Positions 1 through 9,180 are shown, counted from the first letter of the stretch. The stretch is DNA of 40,629 nucleotides from DASYLJ01 sp964432595 (GCA_964432595.1 CAYSOF010000041.1:1-40629); one strand, 5' to 3'. The notes: generated by a model not told the origin, from the letters alone. Numbers and translations: made by a program.

Positions 1-1104
1 CGCCACGAGGCCCGGCGCATCGACAACCAGCTGCGCGGCCGCGCCGGCCGCCAGGGCGACCCGGGCTCGTCGCGCTTCTACCTCTCGCTCGAGGACGACC
101 TCCTGCGCATCTTCGGCGCCGACCGGATGCAGAACCTCATGTCGAAGCTCGGCATGGAGGAAGGCGTCCCCATCGAGCATCGCTTCGTCACGCGCGCCAT
201 CCGCAACGCGCAGGAGAAGGTCGAAGGCCACAACTTCGACATGCGCAAGCATCTCCTCGAGTACGACGACGTGCTCAACAAGCAGCGCGAGGTCATCTAT
301 GCGCGCCGGCGCGACGTCATCTCGCGCGACGACCTGAGCCCCGACATCCTCGAGATGATCGACGGCCTCGTCGCCGACATCGTCGCCGCCCACTGTGACG
401 CCGAGACGCACGCCGAGGACTGGGACTGGAAGACGCTCGAGGACGCGATCTTCGCGCAGTTCAACGTGCGTCTCGACCTCGTCGGGCAGTCGGACGAGCT
501 CCAGCGGCCCGAGCAGGTCGAAAACATCGTCGCCGACGCGGTGAAGGAGCATTGGAAGGAGCGCGAGACGCAGTTCACGCCGCCCGTGATGCGGCACCTC
601 GAGCGCCTCTTCTGGCTGCAGACGCTCGACACGCTGTGGCGCGACCACCTCCTCAACATGGATCACCTGAAGGAGGGCATCGGGCTCCGCGGCTACGGCC
701 AGAAGAACCCGCTGCAGGAGTACCAGAAGGAAGGTTACGACCTGTTCGAGGACATGGTCCGGCGCATGGAGCTCGACGTCGTCGAGAAGCTGATGAGCGT
801 CCAGCTCCAGCAACAGGAGATGCCCGCCGCGGCGCCGCAGCGCGTGGCGGTGCCGCACCAGCACGCGGCGGCGGCGGCGGCCGACGACGTCGAGCCGGTG
901 GCGATGCCGCGCCAGGTGGAGGAGCTCGAGCGCAGGCAGCGCCAGCAGATGCGCGTCCGGCTGACGCAGTCGGGGCCGGGCGAGCAGGGCGGCCAGCAGC
1001 GGCCGGAGACGGTCCGTCGCACCGACGACAAGGTCGGCCGCAACGATCCGTGCCCATGCGGCAGCGGCAAGAAGTACAAGAAGTGTCACGGGCAGCAGGC
1101 GTGA
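1..1104 (+). CDS. secA: SecA preprotein translocase ATPase, C-terminal 367 residues (5' truncated by window)
   Basis: This is the motor ATPase of the Sec export pathway; it pushes unfolded preproteins through SecYEG. The reading frame is open from base 1, so the N-terminal half lies outside the window. The visible part starts in the second nucleotide-binding fold with the helicase motif VI-like stretch RRIDNQLRGRAGRQGDPG, followed by the helical scaffold and wing region (LLEYDDVLNKQR; LRGYGQKNPLQEYQKEGYDLF). A low-complexity Ala/Gln/Glu linker leads to the C-terminal zinc-binding SEC-C tail (CPCGSGKKYKKCHG), which contacts SecB or ribosomes. The stop TGA is at 1102-1104. argJ begins 4 bp later, an arrangement also seen in Geobacter-type deltaproteobacteria. 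Nothing visible is abnormal. Confidence 0.98.
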   Translation, partial: RHEARRIDNQLRGRAGRQGDPGSSRFYLSLEDDLLRIFGADRMQNLMSKLGMEEGVPIEHRFVTRAIRNAQEKVEGHNFDMRKHLLEYDDVLNKQREVIYARRRDVISRDDLSPDILEMIDGLVADIVAAHCDAETHAEDWDWKTLEDAIFAQFNVRLDLVGQSDELQRPEQVENIVADAVKEHWKERETQFTPPVMRHLERLFWLQTLDTLWRDHLLNMDHLKEGIGLRGYGQKNPLQEYQKEGYDLFEDMVRRMELDVVEKLMSVQLQQQEMPAAAPQRVAVPHQHAAAAAADDVEPVAMPRQVEELERRQRQQMRVRLTQSGPGEQGGQQRPETVRRTDDKVGRNDPCPCGSGKKYKKCHGQQA

Positions 1105-1108
1105 GGCC

Positions 1109-2311
1109 GTGAAGCTTCCGCGCCGCGCCCATCGGGTGCGGGTGCCCGGGTTTCGCTTCGCCGGCGTCCGCGCCGGGCTGAAGACGAAGGGCCCCGACGT
1201 CGCGCTCGTCGTGAGCGACCGGCCCGCGGTGGCCGTCGGCGTGCTGACCACCAATCGGGCGCCGGCCGCGCCGGTGCAGGTGACGCGCGCCCGGCTCGGC
1301 GGCGGACGCGCGTCCGCGGTGCTGACGCACGCCGGCAACGCGAACGCGTGCACCGGACGCGACGGCATCCGCACGGTCGAGCTGTCGACGGCGCGCGTCG
1401 CCGAGCATCTCGGCATCGAGCCCGCGGCGGTGCTGGCGTGCGCCACGGGGCGCATCGGCATGCCGGTGCCGCGCGACGTCCTGCTCCGCGGTGTCGACTC
1501 GGCGCATCGCGCGCTGTCGCCGAACGGCTTCCCCGACGCCGCGCAGGCCATCATGACGACCGACGTCTTCCCGAAGACGGCGGTGCGCCGCATCCGCCTC
1601 GGCGGACGCGACGTCACCGTCGCGGCGATGGGTAAGGGCGCGGGTATGATCGCGCCGGAGATGGCGACGCTGCTCGTCTACGTCTGCACCGACGCGCGCA
1701 TCGGCCGCCGGGCGGCGCAGCAGTCGCTGACCGCCGGCGTGAACGCGTCGTTCAACGTCATCACCGTCGACGGCGACATGAGCACCAACGATACGGTGCT
1801 GCTGCTCGCCAACGGCGCCGCCGGCAACGCCGCGATCGCCCCGGGGTCGCGCGACCACGCGCGGTTCGGGCGGGCCGTCGCCGAGGTACTCGACGAGATC
1901 GCCCGCCTGATGGTGATCGACGGCGAGGGCGCGACGAAGCTGATCACCGTGGAGGTGCGGGGCGCCCGCACCGACGCCGACGCGCAGCGCGTCGCGCGCG
2001 CCATCGCCCAGTCGACGCTCTGCAAGTGCGCGTTTGCCGGCGGCGATCCCAACTGGGGCCGCTTCGTGTGCGCCGCGGGCACCGCCGGCGTCGACCTCGA
2101 CGCCGATCGCATCGACGTCCACATCGGCGGGCTCGTCGTCTCGCGCCGGGGCAAGCCGCTGCCGGCGATGCTGCCGCGTGCGGCGAAGAAGATGGCGAAG
2201 CGCGAGTGCACGATCCTCCTCGACCTGCACCAGGGCGGCGGGCGCGGGCGCATGCTCACCTCCGACCTGACGGTCGAGTACGTCCACTTCAACGCGGCCT
2301 ACACGACGTAG
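1109..2311 (+). CDS. argJ: Bifunctional glutamate N-acetyltransferase / ornithine acetyltransferase ArgJ
   Basis: ArgJ transfers the acetyl group from N-acetylornithine to glutamate in the cyclic arginine pathway; bifunctional forms also use acetyl-CoA. The 400-aa length is normal for the family. The self-cleavage site is present as KGAGMIAPEMATLL, with Thr187 as the expected N-terminal nucleophile of the beta chain. The conserved end FNAAYTT is present. The oxyanion-region motif reads CATGRIG where many homologues have STGVIG, a mild variation. The start is GTG, 4 bp after the secA stop. The next gene starts 1 bp after its stop, so all are probably one transcript. Confidence 0.96.
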   Translation: MKLPRRAHRVRVPGFRFAGVRAGLKTKGPDVALVVSDRPAVAVGVLTTNRAPAAPVQVTRARLGGGRASAVLTHAGNANACTGRDGIRTVELSTARVAEHLGIEPAAVLACATGRIGMPVPRDVLLRGVDSAHRALSPNGFPDAAQAIMTTDVFPKTAVRRIRLGGRDVTVAAMGKGAGMIAPEMATLLVYVCTDARIGRRAAQQSLTAGVNASFNVITVDGDMSTNDTVLLLANGAAGNAAIAPGSRDHARFGRAVAEVLDEIARLMVIDGEGATKLITVEVRGARTDADAQRVARAIAQSTLCKCAFAGGDPNWGRFVCAAGTAGVDLDADRIDVHIGGLVVSRRGKPLPAMLPRAAKKMAKRECTILLDLHQGGGRGRMLTSDLTVEYVHFNAAYTT

Positions 2312-2312
2312 C

Positions 2313-3218
2313 GTGGCGACGACGGGTCGCTCGCCGACCGTGCGCCTGCTCGTGCTGGTGCTCGGCGTCCTCGTGCTGACCTCGGTCGTGAGCCCGGGCG
2401 TCGCGTGGATCACGCGGGAGCTCGGGTTCGACTTCAAGTTCTCGCGCGTCTGGAACCGCTGCTTCCAGGTGTCGCTCGGCATCGCGCTCCTCGCGAGCTG
2501 GCGCCGGCTGGAGCTGGGCGGCACCGCCGGCATTGGGCTTCGCGCGGCGACCTGGTCGCGCGACCTCGGAATCGGGCTCGGCGTCGGCTTCGCGGGCATC
2601 ACGATCGGCGTGCTCGTGTGCGTGCTCGGTGGCGCGATGATCCCGGAGCTCCGCTTCGATCCGGCGAAGACCGTGTGGAAGGCCGCGGCGGGGCTCGGCG
2701 CCGCGGTCGCGATCGGGCTCGGCGAGGAGGTGCTCTTCCGCGGCATCCTCCTGCGCCGCCTGACGCTCGACTTCGGGACGCGCTGGGGCGTGATCGTCAC
2801 GACGCTCCTCTACGCCATCGTGCATGCGCTGCGGCCGGGGAGCAGCCGCGCCCTGCACGCGTTCGCGGGCGTGGAGCGGACGGTCGGCATCTTTGCGCCG
2901 CTCGCGGAGCCGGCGGCGCTGTTCAGCGTCGCCGGGCTCGCGGGCCTCGGCGCGCTCCTCGCATTCGCGCGGCTGCGTGGCTCGAGCCTCTGGCTGCCGA
3001 TCGGCATCCACGCTGCGTGGGTGGCGGTGTTCCGCGTCGGACGCCTCTTCTTTCGCATCCGGCAGAAGCCGGCGTGGGTCATCGGGCCGGGCTGGCCGCC
3101 CGTCGTCGGCGGCGTCGCCGGCTGGGTCGCGCTTGCGGCGACGGCGGCGCTGCTCGTCGGGGTGCTGCATCGATTGCGGCGTGCGCCCGACGTCCCTATT
3201 GTCGCGCCCGCCGCATGA
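2313..3218 (+). CDS. CPBP-family intramembrane glutamic endopeptidase (Rce1/CAAX-like)
   Basis: This is a polytopic membrane protein of 301 aa with several hydrophobic segments (about 10-28, 84-108, 127-140, 158-172, 200-220, 265-285). The Abi/CPBP signature is clear: GEEVLFRGILLRRL places E138, E139 and R143, with H171 (YAIVHAL) and H233 (PIGIHAAWVAVF) as the later catalytic-type motifs. The family cleaves near membranes or processes peptides; the substrate here is unknown. The GTG start lies 1 bp after the argJ stop, and its TGA overlaps the rnhA ATG (ATGA), so it is translationally coupled inside the secA-S9 run. Nothing in the context identifies a substrate. Confidence 0.88.
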   Translation: MATTGRSPTVRLLVLVLGVLVLTSVVSPGVAWITRELGFDFKFSRVWNRCFQVSLGIALLASWRRLELGGTAGIGLRAATWSRDLGIGLGVGFAGITIGVLVCVLGGAMIPELRFDPAKTVWKAAAGLGAAVAIGLGEEVLFRGILLRRLTLDFGTRWGVIVTTLLYAIVHALRPGSSRALHAFAGVERTVGIFAPLAEPAALFSVAGLAGLGALLAFARLRGSSLWLPIGIHAAWVAVFRVGRLFFRIRQKPAWVIGPGWPPVVGGVAGWVALAATAALLVGVLHRLRRAPDVPIVAPAA

Positions 3219-3679
3219 GCGACTTCACGATCTTCACCGACGGGGCGTGCGCGGGGAATCCGGGACCGGGTGGCTGGGGCGCCATCGTGATCGCGGGCGA
3301 CCGGCGTCGCGAGATGAGCGGCTACGAGCCGGCGACGACGAACAACCGCATGGAGATGATGGCGGCGGTGCAGGCGTTGCGCACCCTGCCGCCGGAATCG
3401 TCCGTCGCGCTGCACACCGACTCGCAGTACCTGAAGAACGGGATGCAGTCGTGGCTCGCGCGCTGGAAGAAGAACGGCTGGCGCACCGCCGACCGCAAGC
3501 CGGTGAAGAACGACGACCTCTGGCGGACGCTCGACGCGCTCGCCGCCGCGCACCGCATCAGCTGGCACTGGGTGCGCGGCCACGACGGTCACCCCGAGAA
3601 CGAGCGCTGCGACGAGCTGGCGAACGAGGCGATCCGCCGGCGGCGGGGCGTCGACTCGGACGCCGTCGGCGTCGCGTGA
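3215..3679 (+). CDS. rnhA: Ribonuclease HI
   Basis: RNase HI cleaves the RNA strand of RNA-DNA hybrids (R-loops, replication primers) in the cytoplasm. The 154-aa product is the usual size. The four catalytic acids are present: D9 in FTDGACAGNPGPGGW, E47 in NNRMEMMAA, D69 in HTDSQYL and D133 in NERCDELA. His123 (RGHDGHPENE) lies on the flexible loop. The basic handle region is also present (WKKNGWRTADRKPVKN). The ATG overlaps the preceding stop by 4 bp (ATGA), and the TGA overlaps the next GTG start (GTGA), so three consecutive genes are coupled. Confidence 0.97.
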   Translation: MSDFTIFTDGACAGNPGPGGWGAIVIAGDRRREMSGYEPATTNNRMEMMAAVQALRTLPPESSVALHTDSQYLKNGMQSWLARWKKNGWRTADRKPVKNDDLWRTLDALAAAHRISWHWVRGHDGHPENERCDELANEAIRRRRGVDSDAVGVA

Positions 3680-5607
3680 CCCGCGTCGCGCCGTACGGGG
3701 CGTGGCGGTCGCCGCTGACCGCGGAGCGGGTCGCGGGCGCCACGGTGTCGCTCGGTCAGGTCGCGATCGACGGCGACGCCGTCTACTGGGTCGAGACGCG
3801 GCCGAGCGACGCGGGCCGCACGGTGCTGGTGCGGTGGCGCGACGGGGAGGGCGCCGTCGACCTGACGCCCGCGCCGTGGGGCGTGCGCACGCGCGTGCAC
3901 GAGTACGGCGGCGGCGCGTTCGCCGTCGCGGGCGACGTCGTCTGCTTCTCGCACGACGCGGATCAACGCGTGTATCGTCTGGGCGCGGGCGGCATGCCCG
4001 TCGCGCTCACGCCGGCCGGGCCGTGGCGATACGCGGACGCCGTCGTCGACCGGAGGCGCGGCCGGCTGCTCGCGGTGCGCGAGGAGCACGGGGGCGACGG
4101 CGAGCCGCGGAACACGATCGTGCGAATCGACCTCGACGGCGCCACGCCGCCCGAGGTGCTCGTCGCGGGGGCGGACTTCTACGCGGCGCCGCGGCTCAGC
4201 CCCGACGGCCGGCGCGTCGCATGGATCGAGTGGCGGCATCCGGAGATGCCGTGGGACGGCACCGAGCTGTGGATCGCGTCGCTCGACGACGCGGGCGCGC
4301 TGCGCGACGCGCGGCGGGTGGCCGGCGGCCGCGACGAGTCGATCCTCCAGCCGGAGTGGTCGCCCGACGGCACGCTCTTCTGCGTCTCCGATCGCAGCGA
4401 TTGGTGGAACCTGTATCGGGTCGGGGACGGCGATCTCGTCTCGCTCTGCCCGCGGCCGGCCGAGTTCGGTGTGCCGCCGTGGGTGTTCGGCACGTCGACG
4501 TATGCGTTCCTGTCGGCGACGACGATCGCCTGCTGCTTCCTCGAGGATGGGCGCTGGCGACTCGGGCGGCTCGATACGGCGACCGGCGCGCTGACGCCGG
4601 TGTCGGGACCGTGGACCGAGATCGCCGGGCTACGCGCGAGCGGCGGCCGCCTCGTCGCGCGCATCGCCGATCCGGGTGCTCCGACGTCGGTGGCGGTCTT
4701 CGACGCGCTCGACGCGCCTCCGCGCGTGCTGCGCCGCTCGGCCGACGTGGCGCTCGATCGCGCATGGGTGTCGGCGCCGGAGGCGGTGACCTTCCCGGGT
4801 TCGGCGAACGCGGCCGCGCACGCGTTGCGCTACGCGCCGGTGAATCCGGACCACGCGGCGCCCGAGGGCACGCGTCCGCCGCTCATCGTCCGCTGCCACG
4901 GCGGTCCGACGAGCGCCGCCGGCACGGCGCTCGACCCGGCGCTGCAGTTCTGGACGACGCGCGGCTTCGCGGTGCTCGACGTCAACTACGGCGGCAGCAC
5001 CGGCTACGGTCGCGCGTACCGCCGGCGACTCGACGGCGGTTGGGGCGTCGTCGACGTCGAGGACTGCGTCGCGGCCGCACGCATCGCGGTCGAGCGAGGG
5101 TGGGCCGATCCCGCGAAGCTCGCCGTCCGCGGCTCGAGCGCCGGCGGGTTCACCGTGCTGTGCGCGCTCGCGTTCCACGACGTCTTTCGGGCGGGCGCCA
5201 GCTGGTACGGCATCGGCGACCTCGAGGCGCTCGCCCACGACACGCACAAGTTCGAGGCGCGCTACGAGGAGCGGCTGGTGGGCCCGTACCCGGCGATGGC
5301 CGAGCGCTATCGGGCGCGCTCGCCGCTCCACGCCGCGGCCCGCATCCGGTGCCCCGTGATCTTCTTCCAGGGCCTCGACGATCCCGTCGTCCCGCCCGGA
5401 CAGGCCGAGGCCATGGTCGCGGCGCTGCGCGCGAACGGGCAGCCCGTCGCCTACGTCGCGTTCCCCGGCGAGTCGCATGGCTTCCGGCGTGCGGACACGA
5501 TCCGTCGCGCGCTCGAGTCGGAGCTGTCGTTCTACGGCCAGGTCCTCGGCTTCCAGCCGGCCGACGCGATCGCCCCCGTGACCATTCAGGGCCAGCTGGC
5601 ACGCTGA
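3676..5607 (+). CDS. S9-family (prolyl oligopeptidase-like) serine peptidase
   Basis: The 643-aa protein has an N-terminal beta-propeller (repeats such as LSPDGRRVAWIEW and WSPDGTLFCVSD) followed by an alpha/beta-hydrolase domain. The catalytic triad can be placed: Ser488 in RGSSAGGF, Asp569 in GLDDPVVPPGQ and His601 in GESHGF. The layout matches acyl-peptide hydrolase/dipeptidyl aminopeptidase types, which trim short peptides. No signal peptide is visible, so it is probably cytosolic. I chose the GTG at 3676 because it makes a 4-bp overlap with the rnhA stop and gives a normal N-terminus; the same frame stays open far upstream only as a shadow of earlier genes. A weak terminator-like element follows. 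Confidence 0.93.
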   Translation: MTRVAPYGAWRSPLTAERVAGATVSLGQVAIDGDAVYWVETRPSDAGRTVLVRWRDGEGAVDLTPAPWGVRTRVHEYGGGAFAVAGDVVCFSHDADQRVYRLGAGGMPVALTPAGPWRYADAVVDRRRGRLLAVREEHGGDGEPRNTIVRIDLDGATPPEVLVAGADFYAAPRLSPDGRRVAWIEWRHPEMPWDGTELWIASLDDAGALRDARRVAGGRDESILQPEWSPDGTLFCVSDRSDWWNLYRVGDGDLVSLCPRPAEFGVPPWVFGTSTYAFLSATTIACCFLEDGRWRLGRLDTATGALTPVSGPWTEIAGLRASGGRLVARIADPGAPTSVAVFDALDAPPRVLRRSADVALDRAWVSAPEAVTFPGSANAAAHALRYAPVNPDHAAPEGTRPPLIVRCHGGPTSAAGTALDPALQFWTTRGFAVLDVNYGGSTGYGRAYRRRLDGGWGVVDVEDCVAAARIAVERGWADPAKLAVRGSSAGGFTVLCALAFHDVFRAGASWYGIGDLEALAHDTHKFEARYEERLVGPYPAMAERYRARSPLHAAARIRCPVIFFQGLDDPVVPPGQAEAMVAALRANGQPVAYVAFPGESHGFRRADTIRRALESELSFYGQVLGFQPADAIAPVTIQGQLAR

Positions 5608-5628
5608 CCCGCATGGGCCAACGTTTTT
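5605..5628 (+). terminator. Weak intrinsic-terminator candidate after the secA-S9 run
   Basis: Starting at the S9 stop codon, TGaCCC-GCAT-GGGcCA can fold into a short imperfect hairpin. It is followed by ACG and five T residues (5624-5628), the only T-run nearby. The stem is weak (five pairs and one mismatch). Confidence 0.35.
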
Positions 5629-5629
5629 C

Positions 5630-5659
5630 TTGAGTGGAAGCGCAGTAGTGTGATGTAAC
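5630..5659 (+). promoter_or_regulatory. Sigma70-like promoter with extended -10, upstream of the haem/propeller gene
   Basis: TTGAGT (5630-5635), an 18-bp spacer and TGTAAC (5654-5659), preceded by TGA, which gives an extended -10. Transcription would start near 5666, leaving a leader of about 29 nt with a strong Shine-Dalgarno AGGGGGG (5681-5687) 7 nt before the ATG at 5695. The -10 is identical to that of the XRE gene promoter. Confidence 0.5.
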
Positions 5660-5694
5660 CCTCCGGGTTTCTTTTGGACCAGGGGGGTTCAACC

Positions 5695-8600
5695 ATGAGC
5701 AGCCGGATCCGGGTTCTCGGCCTGCGGGCGATCGTCAGCGTCGCGCTGCTGCTGGGATGGTGGGGCGGTGCCGGCGCCCAGTCGGCGAGCGGTGCGTTCG
5801 TCAACTTCGAGTCCGGCCACGTGCGGCCGCTGGCTCTGTCGCCGGACGGCAGCCGGCTCTTCGCGGTGAACACGCCGGACGGGCGCCTCGCGATCTACGA
5901 CGTCACCGCCGGCGGGCTGACGCTCGCCGCCGAGGTGCCGGTCGGTCTCGAGCCGGTCGCGGTGGCCGCGCGCACCAACACCGAGGTGTGGGTGGTGAAC
6001 CACCTCTCCGACAGCATCAGCATCGTCCAGGTGAACGCCGCCACGCCCGCGCTTTCGCGCGTGTCGCGCACGCTGCACACCTGCGACGAGCCGCGCGACA
6101 TCGTCTTCGCCGGTCCCGGCGGCAACCGCGCGTTCGTCACGGCCGCGCGCCGCGGCCAGAACTGCCCGACGTCCGTCGTCGCCGACAGCAACGTCTTCAT
6201 CACCGAGGGCATCGAGCGTGCCGTCGTGCAGGTCTTCGATGCGACGAACCTCGGCGCCACGATCGGCGGCACGACGCTGACGAACATCCTGCTCTTCACC
6301 GACACCCCGCGCGCGCTCGCGCGCACGCCCGACGGCTCGACGGTCTACGCGGCCGGCTTCCACAGCGGCAACCGCACGACGGCGATCAACGAGCAGCTCG
6401 TGACGCCGAACGGCGGCCTGCCGCCGCCGCCCCCGGGATCGACGGGTGGCGCCCCCGCCAACGGCCTCATCGTGCGCTTCAACGGCACGAACTGGGTCGA
6501 CGAGATCAACCGCAACTGGAACGCGCGCGTCGCGCTCTCGCTGCCCGATCGCGACGTCTTCATCATCAACGCGAACGGGAACCCGCCGGTTCTCGCGGGC
6601 GGCACGAACTTCGTGACCGGCGCGGGCACCATCCTCTTCAACATGGCGGTGCGCCCCAACGCGTCGAACCAGCTCTACGTCTCGAACCTCGAGGCGCGGA
6701 ACCACGTCCGCTTCGAGCCGCGCATCGTCGGCGACCCGCTGGGCCGCGGCGTGCAGGGCAACATCGCTCAGAGCCGCGTCACCGTCGTGAACGGCACCAC
6801 GCCGACGGCGCACCACCTGAACCCGCACATCGACTACCTCTGCACGCCGCCGGGCTGCATCTCGCCCCAGTCCGAGCGCGACAACTCGCTCGCGTTCCCG
6901 ATGGACATGACGTTCTCGTCGAACGGCCAGCGGATGTACGTCGCGGGCTTCGGCTCCGGCAAGATCGGCATCTTCGACGCCGCCGGCCTCGAGGCCGGCA
7001 CCATCAACGCCAGCACGAAGCGGCTGGTCGGCGTCGGCGGCGGGCCGTCTGGTCTGGCGCTCGACGAGGCGCGCAACCGGCTCTACGTCATGAACCGGTT
7101 CGACCACGACATCTCGATCGTCAGCAACGCGGACAACCCGTCGACGGCGTTCGAGTCGTCGGTCGTGCCGTTGCGCTACGACCCGTCGCCGGACATCGTC
7201 CGCGACGGCCGGCCGTTCCTCTACGACGCGCGGAACACGTCCGGCCACGGCGACTCGGCGTGCGCGAGCTGCCACATCTTCGGCGACTTCGACAGCCTCG
7301 CGTGGGACCTCGGCGATCCGTTCGGCGCCAGCGAGCCGAACCCGAACCCGTTCCGCGTCGGCAGCGGTGGCCCGTTCCATCCGATGAAGGGGCCGATGAC
7401 GACGCAGACCCTCCGCGGCATGGCCGGCGCGGGGCCGATGCACTGGCGCGGCGACCGCACGGGCGGCAGCAGCGGCGGCAGCCCGCTCGACGAGGACCTC
7501 GCGTTCAAGGCGTTCAATCCGGCCTTCGTCGGGCTCCTCGGGCGCGCGACGCAGCTGACGGCCGGCGAGATGCAGGCGTTCACCGACTTCATCCTCACCG
7601 TCGTGCTGCCGCCGAACCCGATCCGTGCGCTCGACAACGTGGCCACGGCGGCGCAGTCGGCGGGCTCCACCCTGTTCAACACGCGAGCGACCGACGCGGG
7701 CGCCATCACGTGCGTCTTCTGCCACGCGCTGCCGTTCGGCACGGACGGCTTCTCGACGATCGAGGGCGAGACCCAGGAGTTCAAGATCGCGCACCAGCGC
7801 AACCTGTACCAGAAGATCGGCATGTTCGGTCTCTCGGGCGTCACCGGCAACCTCGGCGATCAGGTGCGCGGCTTCGGCTTCCTGCACGACGGCAGCGTGC
7901 CGACGCTGCAGAATTTCATCGCCAGCCCGGTCTTCCAGAACCTGAACCTCACCGAGGAGCGGAACATCGAGCAGTTCCTGCTCGCCTTCGACACGGGCCT
8001 GCGGCCGGTGGTCGGGCAGCAGGTGTCGATCGACAGCACCAACTTCAACACCGCGGCGTTCATCACCCGCATCAACCTGCTGGTGGCGCGTGACGACGCC
8101 GGCGACTGCGACCTCACCGTGAAGGCCAACATCGCCGGGGAGGCGCGCGGCGCGGTGTACGTCGGCGGCAACAACTTCCAGCCCGACCGGCATTCCGAGG
8201 GCGTGCTGTCGGTGACCGCGGTCCGCAACCTGGCCTCGACCGCGGGACAGGAGGTCACGTTCACCTGTGTCCCGCCCGGGACGGGGGTCCGCGTCGGCGT
8301 CGACCGCGACGAGGACGGCACGTTCGACCGGCGCGAGCTGGACTGCGGCTTCGATCCCGCCAACCCGGCGAGCGAGCCGGCAACCCAGACCGGCGCGTGC
8401 GGCGGCACGACCACCACGACGACCGTCAGCACGACGACCACGACCACCACCACGACGTCGACCACCACCACCACCTCGACCACGACGACCTCGTCGAGCT
8501 CCAGCACGACGACGACCAGCACCAGCACGACGACGACGTCGACCGCCGCGACGACGACCACCACGAGCAGCACGACCAGCACGACGATCCCGGGCGGATC

Positions 8601-9141
8601 GTTCGTCCTGATCCCGAGCACGTCGTTCAGCCTGAAGGACCGCACCGTGCCGCCGAATCCGAACGCGCGGAAGGTGAGCTTCAAGGCCGACACGAAGAAG
8701 GCCCCGCCGGCGAACCGCGTCGTGGTGCCCGCGCGCTCGTCCGCCGGCGATCCCACGATCGGCGGCGCGACCTTCGTCGTCTACAACACGAACGGCAGCG
8801 GCGAGTCGGTCACCGTGACGCTGCCGTCGAGCGGCTGGTCGGCCTACGACAGCGCCAGCACGCCGAAGGGCTACCGCTACAAGGGGGCGGACTCCAGCGC
8901 GGCCATCACCCGTGTGACGGTGAAGGGCGACCTCATCAAGGTCCGTGGCGGCAAGAGCAACTGGGCCTACACGCTGAACGAGCCGTCGCAGGGTAAAGTT
9001 GCGGTCCGCCTGCGCCTCGGCAGCAGCGCGACGTGGTGCGCCGACGTTCCGGCCAAGCCCGGCGCCAGCAACGACGCCGTCGACAAGTTCACCGGTTTGC
9101 CGAAGACGCCGGCGCCGATCGCTTGCCCTGCGGTGCCGTGA
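5695..9141 (+). CDS. Large secreted beta-propeller / di-haem cytochrome c-type protein with Thr-rich linker and C-terminal beta domain
   Basis: This 1148-aa exported protein begins with a clear signal peptide (hydrophobic core 11-22, AQ cleavage near 28-29). Residues about 35-500 carry YVTN/WD-like propeller repeats (VRPLALSPDGSRLFAVN; GPSGLALDEARNRLYVMN). Two c-type haem sites follow, C523-A-S-C-H527 and C673-V-F-C-H677, in a region resembling MauG/di-haem peroxidase-type proteins (RGMAGAGPMHWRGD; GEMQAFTDFIL; RGFGFLHDGSVPTLQNF). A Cys-bearing segment (750-900) precedes an almost pure Thr/Ser tract (905-964) ending IPGG, then a beta-rich C-terminal domain (965-1148). The ATG at 5695 is preferred over an upstream TTG because of the Shine-Dalgarno and signal peptide. 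It is probably a periplasmic or surface redox enzyme; the substrate is unknown. Confidence 0.85.
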   Translation: MSSRIRVLGLRAIVSVALLLGWWGGAGAQSASGAFVNFESGHVRPLALSPDGSRLFAVNTPDGRLAIYDVTAGGLTLAAEVPVGLEPVAVAARTNTEVWVVNHLSDSISIVQVNAATPALSRVSRTLHTCDEPRDIVFAGPGGNRAFVTAARRGQNCPTSVVADSNVFITEGIERAVVQVFDATNLGATIGGTTLTNILLFTDTPRALARTPDGSTVYAAGFHSGNRTTAINEQLVTPNGGLPPPPPGSTGGAPANGLIVRFNGTNWVDEINRNWNARVALSLPDRDVFIINANGNPPVLAGGTNFVTGAGTILFNMAVRPNASNQLYVSNLEARNHVRFEPRIVGDPLGRGVQGNIAQSRVTVVNGTTPTAHHLNPHIDYLCTPPGCISPQSERDNSLAFPMDMTFSSNGQRMYVAGFGSGKIGIFDAAGLEAGTINASTKRLVGVGGGPSGLALDEARNRLYVMNRFDHDISIVSNADNPSTAFESSVVPLRYDPSPDIVRDGRPFLYDARNTSGHGDSACASCHIFGDFDSLAWDLGDPFGASEPNPNPFRVGSGGPFHPMKGPMTTQTLRGMAGAGPMHWRGDRTGGSSGGSPLDEDLAFKAFNPAFVGLLGRATQLTAGEMQAFTDFILTVVLPPNPIRALDNVATAAQSAGSTLFNTRATDAGAITCVFCHALPFGTDGFSTIEGETQEFKIAHQRNLYQKIGMFGLSGVTGNLGDQVRGFGFLHDGSVPTLQNFIASPVFQNLNLTEERNIEQFLLAFDTGLRPVVGQQVSIDSTNFNTAAFITRINLLVARDDAGDCDLTVKANIAGEARGAVYVGGNNFQPDRHSEGVLSVTAVRNLASTAGQEVTFTCVPPGTGVRVGVDRDEDGTFDRRELDCGFDPANPASEPATQTGACGGTTTTTTVSTTTTTTTTTSTTTTTSTTTTSSSSSTTTTSTSTTTTSTAATTTTTSSTTSTTIPGGSFVLIPSTSFSLKDRTVPPNPNARKVSFKADTKKAPPANRVVVPARSSAGDPTIGGATFVVYNTNGSGESVTVTLPSSGWSAYDSASTPKGYRYKGADSSAAITRVTVKGDLIKVRGGKSNWAYTLNEPSQGKVAVRLRLGSSATWCADVPAKPGASNDAVDKFTGLPKTPAPIACPAVP
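8407..8589 (+). repeat. ACC/ACG triplet-rich low-complexity repeat encoding the Thr/Ser linker
   Basis: About 180 bp made almost wholly of ACG, ACC, AGC and TCG codons, giving about 60 consecutive Thr/Ser residues (with two Ala and one Val). It separates the haem region from the C-terminal domain. Tracts like this are prone to slippage and often serve as extended or glycosylated linkers. Confidence 0.9.
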
Positions 9142-9148
9142 GGGCACG

Positions 9149-9180
9149 GACGGGCCACGGGACGGCTCCCGTGGCCCGTC
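9149..9180 (+). terminator. 14-bp perfect GC-rich hairpin between the haem protein and patatin genes
   Basis: GACGGGCCACGGGA (9149-9162), loop CGGC, TCCCGTGGCCCGTC (9167-9180): a perfect 14-bp stem starting 8 nt after the upstream stop. There is no T-tract, so it may act as a Rho-dependent pause site, an mRNA 3' stabiliser or a U-less terminator. It ends 19 nt before the patatin ATG. Confidence 0.6.

Noticed and set aside
653..2800. 715-aa minus-strand ORF opposite secA and argJ
   Set aside because: Arg/Ala/Pro-rich shadow of two certain genes; no start context.
8407..8589. Possible CRISPR or minisatellite array
   Set aside because: The repeats are irregular Thr/Ser codons in frame within a gene, with no spacers.
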